From Vibrio mediterranei (GTDB taxonomy: Bacteria; Pseudomonadota; Gammaproteobacteria; Enterobacterales; Vibrionaceae), in contig NZ_FLLQ01000001.1 in the NCBI RefSeq assembly GCF_900088415.1, forward strand, positions 806,001 to 870,000: a stretch of DNA of 64,000 bases. The letters run 5' to 3'. A model generated the notes under the pieces. It saw only the letters and a list, made by a program, of their open reading frames with translations. It had not been told where the DNA came from and did no database searches. Position numbers and translations under genes: made by a program. Below, piece after piece: positions 60,611 through 64,000 of the stretch. Each line of letters opens with the position of its first letter. Position 1 is the first letter of the stretch.

Positions 60611-61342
60611 ATGTTGATTTCATCCCACGGGTTGTCAGTTAAATTTGGCAGCCATTTAATATTGGACAACATAAATATCTCGGTGAGTCAGGGGGAAATA
60701 GTCACGATTGTCGGCCCCAATGGGTCAGGTAAATCCACACTATTGAAGACCTTGATAGGCGCAATCTCCCCAATTAGCGGTCACATCGAGCGCAGTGAGA
60801 GTTTGAAGATCGGCTACGTGCCCCAGCGTTTACATATTGATGAAACCCTACCTATGACGGTATATCGCTTTCTAACGCTTCCTCTGCGTCATTCCAAATC
60901 AAGGATAAAACAAGCCTTGGAGCAAGCTGGTGTTGCTAACTTAGAAACACAGCAACTTCGGTCGCTATCAGGCGGGCAACTACAACGCGTCCTACTGGCT
61001 CGAGCACTTCTGGAGCAACCGTCCCTACTGTTACTCGACGAGGCCACTCAAGGACTTGACCAGCGAGGTACTGTCGATTTCTACCAACAAATCGACGCGA
61101 TCCGCAAACAAACAGGATGTGCTGTCATCATGGTTAGTCACGATCTTCACGTTGTTATGCGAAGAACAGATCGAGTGATCTGTTTAAACGGACATGTGTG
61201 CTGCGAAGGTGTTCCAGAGAAGGTCAGTGCGTCACCAGAGTACAAAGCACTATTCGGTTTGGATGATGAAGACGTGCTAGGTGTCTATCGACACCACTCT
61301 TCCCCAATCGCTCTCCAAGAAGGAAGACTCAATGTTGGATGA
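60611..61342 (+). CDS. znuC: Zinc ABC transporter ATPase
   Basis: A 243-residue ABC ATPase driving zinc import. Walker A is GPNGSGKST, the signature LSGGQLQRVLLARALLEQPS and Walker B LLLLDEATQGLD follow, then the H-loop MVSHDLHVV. GAAGGTG precedes the ATG. The end overlaps znuB by eleven bases. Confidence 0.95.
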   Translation: MLISSHGLSVKFGSHLILDNINISVSQGEIVTIVGPNGSGKSTLLKTLIGAISPISGHIERSESLKIGYVPQRLHIDETLPMTVYRFLTLPLRHSKSRIKQALEQAGVANLETQQLRSLSGGQLQRVLLARALLEQPSLLLLDEATQGLDQRGTVDFYQQIDAIRKQTGCAVIMVSHDLHVVMRRTDRVICLNGHVCCEGVPEKVSASPEYKALFGLDDEDVLGVYRHHSSPIALQEGRLNVG

Positions 61343-62141
61343 TTTTCTATGGCGAGCGGCCTTAGCAGGAATTGGCGTTACATTAGCCGCCGCGCCATTG
61401 GGCTGTTTTATTGTCTGGCGTCGCATGGCCTATTTTGGTGATGCTACCGCTCATGCCTCTATGCTGGGCGTTGCGTTGTCACTGGCATTTTCGCTGCCTA
61501 TTTTTCCAGGCGTGCTGTTTATTGCGCTTCTGATGGCCATAACCGTCTCCACCTTCAGCGACAGAGGTTACGCCATGGATACCTTACTCGGCGTCATGGC
61601 TCATTCGGCATTGGCAATTGGTCTGGTTGCTGTCTCATTTTTATCCGGGATTCGCCTTGATCTGATGGCCTATTTATTCGGCGATATTCTGGCAGTAAGC
61701 AAAACCGATTTATTGGTGATTTGGCTGGGTACGTTACTAGTTGTTGGACTGATTGGCTTTCGTTGGTCTGGATTACTGCTCTCCACCTTAAACAAAGATC
61801 TCGCGTTAGCAAGTGGCTATTCTCCCAAAAGGGAGCAACTGATTCTCACAATCGCACTCGCTGTCGTCGTTGCAGTCGCCATTAAAGTGGTGGGCGTCTT
61901 GCTGATTGTTGCCATGCTGATCATTCCTGCTGCCACCGCCCGCCCATTTAGCCGCACCCCCGAAATCATGGTCGTATTGGCGGCGGTTATTGGAAGCAGT
62001 TCCAGCATTGTAGGTCTGCGCACTTCTTATCTAATGGATACGCCTACCGGCCCAACGATCGTTTGTGTCGCCGCTGGGCTATTTCTTGTTTCAAGCTTGG
62101 TTTGGAAAGTTACCGTCAAACGTCAAGAGAATGGAGGCTAA
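61332..62141 (+). CDS. znuB: Zinc ABC transporter permease
   Basis: A 269-residue polytopic permease: LAAAPLGCFIVWRRMAYFGD and DATAHASMLGVALSLAFSLP are typical of ZnuB, as is VKVVGVLLIVAMLIIPAATA. ATG 61332 with AAGGAAGACTCA ahead is the correct start; it overlaps znuC. The next gene begins six bases after its stop. Confidence 0.95.
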   Translation: MLDDFLWRAALAGIGVTLAAAPLGCFIVWRRMAYFGDATAHASMLGVALSLAFSLPIFPGVLFIALLMAITVSTFSDRGYAMDTLLGVMAHSALAIGLVAVSFLSGIRLDLMAYLFGDILAVSKTDLLVIWLGTLLVVGLIGFRWSGLLLSTLNKDLALASGYSPKREQLILTIALAVVVAVAIKVVGVLLIVAMLIIPAATARPFSRTPEIMVVLAAVIGSSSSIVGLRTSYLMDTPTGPTIVCVAAGLFLVSSLVWKVTVKRQENGG

Positions 62142-62147
62142 GCACTT

Positions 62148-62816
62148 ATGCATAACTACTTAACCAATACAGCCACAGATTTGGGAATGTCCCCTCCACT
62201 GCCACTGAGCCTGCAACCCAGCGCTCTGACGGGAATTTATCAGCCAGAACACAACATCGCGGTTTGGCATCGCTCACTCTCAACAGAAATGACACAAAGT
62301 ATAAAGTTGCTGCTTCAAGAGCAGACATCTTTAGCGCTAGTGCAAACTGTCACACCCAGCAACACTGCACATTGGGTAAAGGAGAAGCTGGCTGGTCATG
62401 ATTGCGCAGACGCTCTAGGCGAAGACATTGCGCTTATCGTTGATATGTTCTGTTGTCTATTCGATTTAAAGGAGACGGGCTTGCGTCTGACTCGTTTAGA
62501 TAACCCCATGTGTCCTAAATTTCATGTCGATCATGTCCCCTGTCGACTCGTGACGACTTATCTTGGCAGTGCGACCCAATGGCTAAGTAATAACGACGTT
62601 GACCGCCGTAAACTCGGTGCAGGAAGTCATGGTAAGCCCGATCATCTGTCTGGTATTTATCCTAATGAAGCTAGTATCAATCAACTGTCTTCTGGTGACG
62701 TTGCGTTGTTAAAAGGCAGTGGATGGGAAGGTAACGAAGCGTTGGGGCTGGTTCATCGCTCACCTGAGGTTCTGCCAAATGAACGAAGGCTGTTACTCAC
62801 ATTAGATATGGTATAG
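62148..62816 (+). CDS. DUF1826-family protein, zinc-limitation associated
   Basis: A 222-residue protein matching DUF1826: CPKFHVDHVPCRLVTTYLGS, ATQWLSNNDVDRRKLG, GDVALLKGSGWEGNEALGLV and HRSPEVLPNERRLLLTLD are its conserved parts. The H-x-D-H and later His resemble a metal site in a cupin or dioxygenase fold. Family members often occur in Zur-regulated clusters, but the function is unknown. GGAGG lies a few bases ahead and the gene is between znuB and zur in one operon. Confidence 0.85.
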   Translation: MHNYLTNTATDLGMSPPLPLSLQPSALTGIYQPEHNIAVWHRSLSTEMTQSIKLLLQEQTSLALVQTVTPSNTAHWVKEKLAGHDCADALGEDIALIVDMFCCLFDLKETGLRLTRLDNPMCPKFHVDHVPCRLVTTYLGSATQWLSNNDVDRRKLGAGSHGKPDHLSGIYPNEASINQLSSGDVALLKGSGWEGNEALGLVHRSPEVLPNERRLLLTLDMV

Positions 62817-62821
62817 CGATT

Positions 62822-63280
62822 ATGGGTGACATTAACGACATTATTGAGCATGCCGAAAAGCGCTGTAAGATTCGCGGTAAACAACTGACATCTAAACGTA
62901 AATTGGTTCTAAAAGCACTAGTCCATGCTGATAAAGCGTTATCCGCCTATGACTTAGTTGATTATTGTAAGACACATTTTGACCAGAATATTCAAGCCAT
63001 GTCGGTCTATCGTATTTTGGAGTTTCTTGAGAGCGAGCACTTTGCTCATAAGCTCAATGTTTCTAACAAATACATCTTTTGCTCTCACATTCTTTGCGAA
63101 CATGAGCACGGCGTTCCTCAGTTCCTTATCTGTTCTCAATGCAACAAGATCAGTGAACAAATCATTGATCCTAATGTGGTATCCGGCCTCCAGTCACACG
63201 CCAAAAAGGAAGGCTTTACCGTGCTAAGTCCACAATTTGAGATCAGCGGCGTGTGCGACGAATGTGCGAGAAACGACTAA
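62822..63280 (+). CDS. zur: Zinc uptake regulator of the Fur family
   Basis: A 152-residue Fur-family repressor. The winged helix spans about 15-85 (LTSKRKLVLKALVHADKALS, YRILEFLESEHFAHKL), the metal-sensing centre has CSHILCEHEHG, and structural zinc is held by CSQC and CDEC. Adjacent zinc transport genes and the Zur box mark it as Zur rather than Fur or PerR. It sits in the same operon it controls, so autoregulation is expected. Confidence 0.9.
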   Translation: MGDINDIIEHAEKRCKIRGKQLTSKRKLVLKALVHADKALSAYDLVDYCKTHFDQNIQAMSVYRILEFLESEHFAHKLNVSNKYIFCSHILCEHEHGVPQFLICSQCNKISEQIIDPNVVSGLQSHAKKEGFTVLSPQFEISGVCDECARND

Positions 63281-63328
63281 TCACCACCATTTAATAGCCT
63301 ATTTCACCCAAAGGAGTCCCTAATTCCC

Positions 63329-64000
63329 ATGTCTGCCACGCTTATCAAGAACGCTCGCTTAGTCAATGAAGGAAGCATCATTGAGACGGATATTAGAATT
63401 GTTGGTCAGCGAATCGAGATGATTGCATCCAACATTAGCAGTAAACTAGGTGACACCATTGTCGATGCCCAAGGTGGCTACATCATTCCAGGGATGATTG
63501 ATGATCAAGTCCACTTTCGCGAACCAGGTCTTACCCATAAAGGGACTATTGCAAGTGAATCCCGAGCGGCCGTAGCGGGTGGCATCACCAGCTATATGGA
63601 GATGCCAAATGTCAATCCAGCCACAACAACCATTGAAGCATTAGAGCACAAATTTAGCATTGCAGAGCAAACCTCTTTCGCCAACTACTCATTTTACTTG
63701 GGTGCCACCGAAGACAATCTTGAGCAGATAAAGCGGCTTGATCCTCAAAAACATTGTGGCGTGAAGGTCTTTATGGGTGCTTCAACTGGCAATCTATTAG
63801 TTGAAGATCCAGCCGCATTAGAGGCTATTTTTCGCGACTCACCAGTGCTCATCGTCACTCACTGTGAGAGCGGTGCTGTAATAAAGCAAAACCTACAGAA
63901 ATTAGCACAAGACAAGTCACCATTGACCATCGACGATCACCCAATACTCCGCGATGAAGAAGCGTGTTTTGCTTCCTCATCCTACGCCGTCGAACTGGCA
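63329..64000 (+). CDS. Dihydroorotase-like amidohydrolase, 5' part (paralogue in the zinc cluster)
   Basis: The first 224 codons run to the window edge in frame. MSATLIKNARLVNEGSIIET opens the composite domain; the metal motif is D-x-H in IDDQVHFREPGLTHKG, and the carboxylated-lysine region is HCGVKVFMGASTGNL, followed by VTHCES. The PyrC/allantoinase type I layout is clear. Its place directly after zur suggests a dihydroorotase paralogue made in zinc shortage. AAGGAG lies thirteen bases upstream of the ATG, a rather long spacing. Confidence 0.85.
   Translation, partial: MSATLIKNARLVNEGSIIETDIRIVGQRIEMIASNISSKLGDTIVDAQGGYIIPGMIDDQVHFREPGLTHKGTIASESRAAVAGGITSYMEMPNVNPATTTIEALEHKFSIAEQTSFANYSFYLGATEDNLEQIKRLDPQKHCGVKVFMGASTGNLLVEDPAALEAIFRDSPVLIVTHCESGAVIKQNLQKLAQDKSPLTIDDHPILRDEEACFASSSYAVELA

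Noticed and set aside
1..64000. CRISPR arrays, tRNA/rRNA genes, transposases, toxin-antitoxin pairs, replication origin
   Set aside because: No regularly spaced repeats, no cloverleaf or rRNA-like stretches and no recognisable transposase or toxin ORFs were seen on either strand.

Overview
The window is bacterial chromosomal DNA, gene-dense, with Shine-Dalgarno-led genes and no rRNA, tRNA, IS element, CRISPR array or replication origin that I could see. Gene families and content (SpeA/SpeB, SgrR-like regulator, DUF2058, TSUP, fasciclin protein, SYLF protein, YddG, LhgO, ZnuABC/Zur, two separate PTS operons, many LysR/AraC/LacI/DeoR regulators) fit a gammaproteobacterium of the Vibrionaceae, most likely Vibrio. 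The mix of accessory catabolic operons would suit a secondary chromosome, but this is inference.

Layout. 1-15 kb: an aldehyde dehydrogenase start with a divergent AcoR-type sigma-54 activator; speA-speB (arginine to putrescine); an SgrR-like regulator with a divergent unlisted 43-codon ORF; DUF2058, TSUP and gamma-glutamyltransferase-like genes; a coupled beta-barrel/DUF3108 pair; a fold-III PLP decarboxylase with a histone-H1-like tail; an AlkB-like dioxygenase. 15-23 kb: a LacI repressor divergent from a seven-gene mannose-family PTS operon with three different sugar isomerases, preceded by repeated palindromic operators and punctuated by hairpins. 23-45 kb: a string of mostly single genes (LdhA, PilZ protein, Lon-like protease, Usp, YgjV, XRE regulator, proline-punctuated coiled coil, fasciclin, DUF4136 lipoprotein, SYLF, methyltransferase, LysR, CDF-like, YddG, PLD lipoprotein, a 50-aa protein, a long ureohydrolase, MalY/PatB, GNATs, LhgO, TetR with a clean operator).

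45-51 kb: a glycyl-radical-enzyme cluster (transaldolase-like aldolase, radical SAM activase, glycyl radical enzyme, DeoR regulator) with a perfect FNR box and repeated TTCA-N2-TGAA palindromes at both ends. It looks like an anaerobic sugar-phosphate pathway ending in aldol cleavage. 51-56 kb: LysR and AraC regulators, an isolated holin-endolysin pair without other phage genes, and small hypotheticals, one with a duplicated small beta domain. 56-59 kb: a stand-alone ascorbate-type PTS (IIB-IIC-IIA) with a CRP site. 59-64 kb: a zinc-limitation cluster, znuA divergent from znuC-znuB-DUF1826-zur-dihydroorotase across a perfect Zur-type palindrome; the last gene runs off the window.

The strongest candidates for undescribed biology are the PTS/three-isomerase operon, the glycyl radical cluster with its operator set, the orphan lysis cassette, the H1-tailed decarboxylase and the small ORF divergent from the SgrR-like gene.
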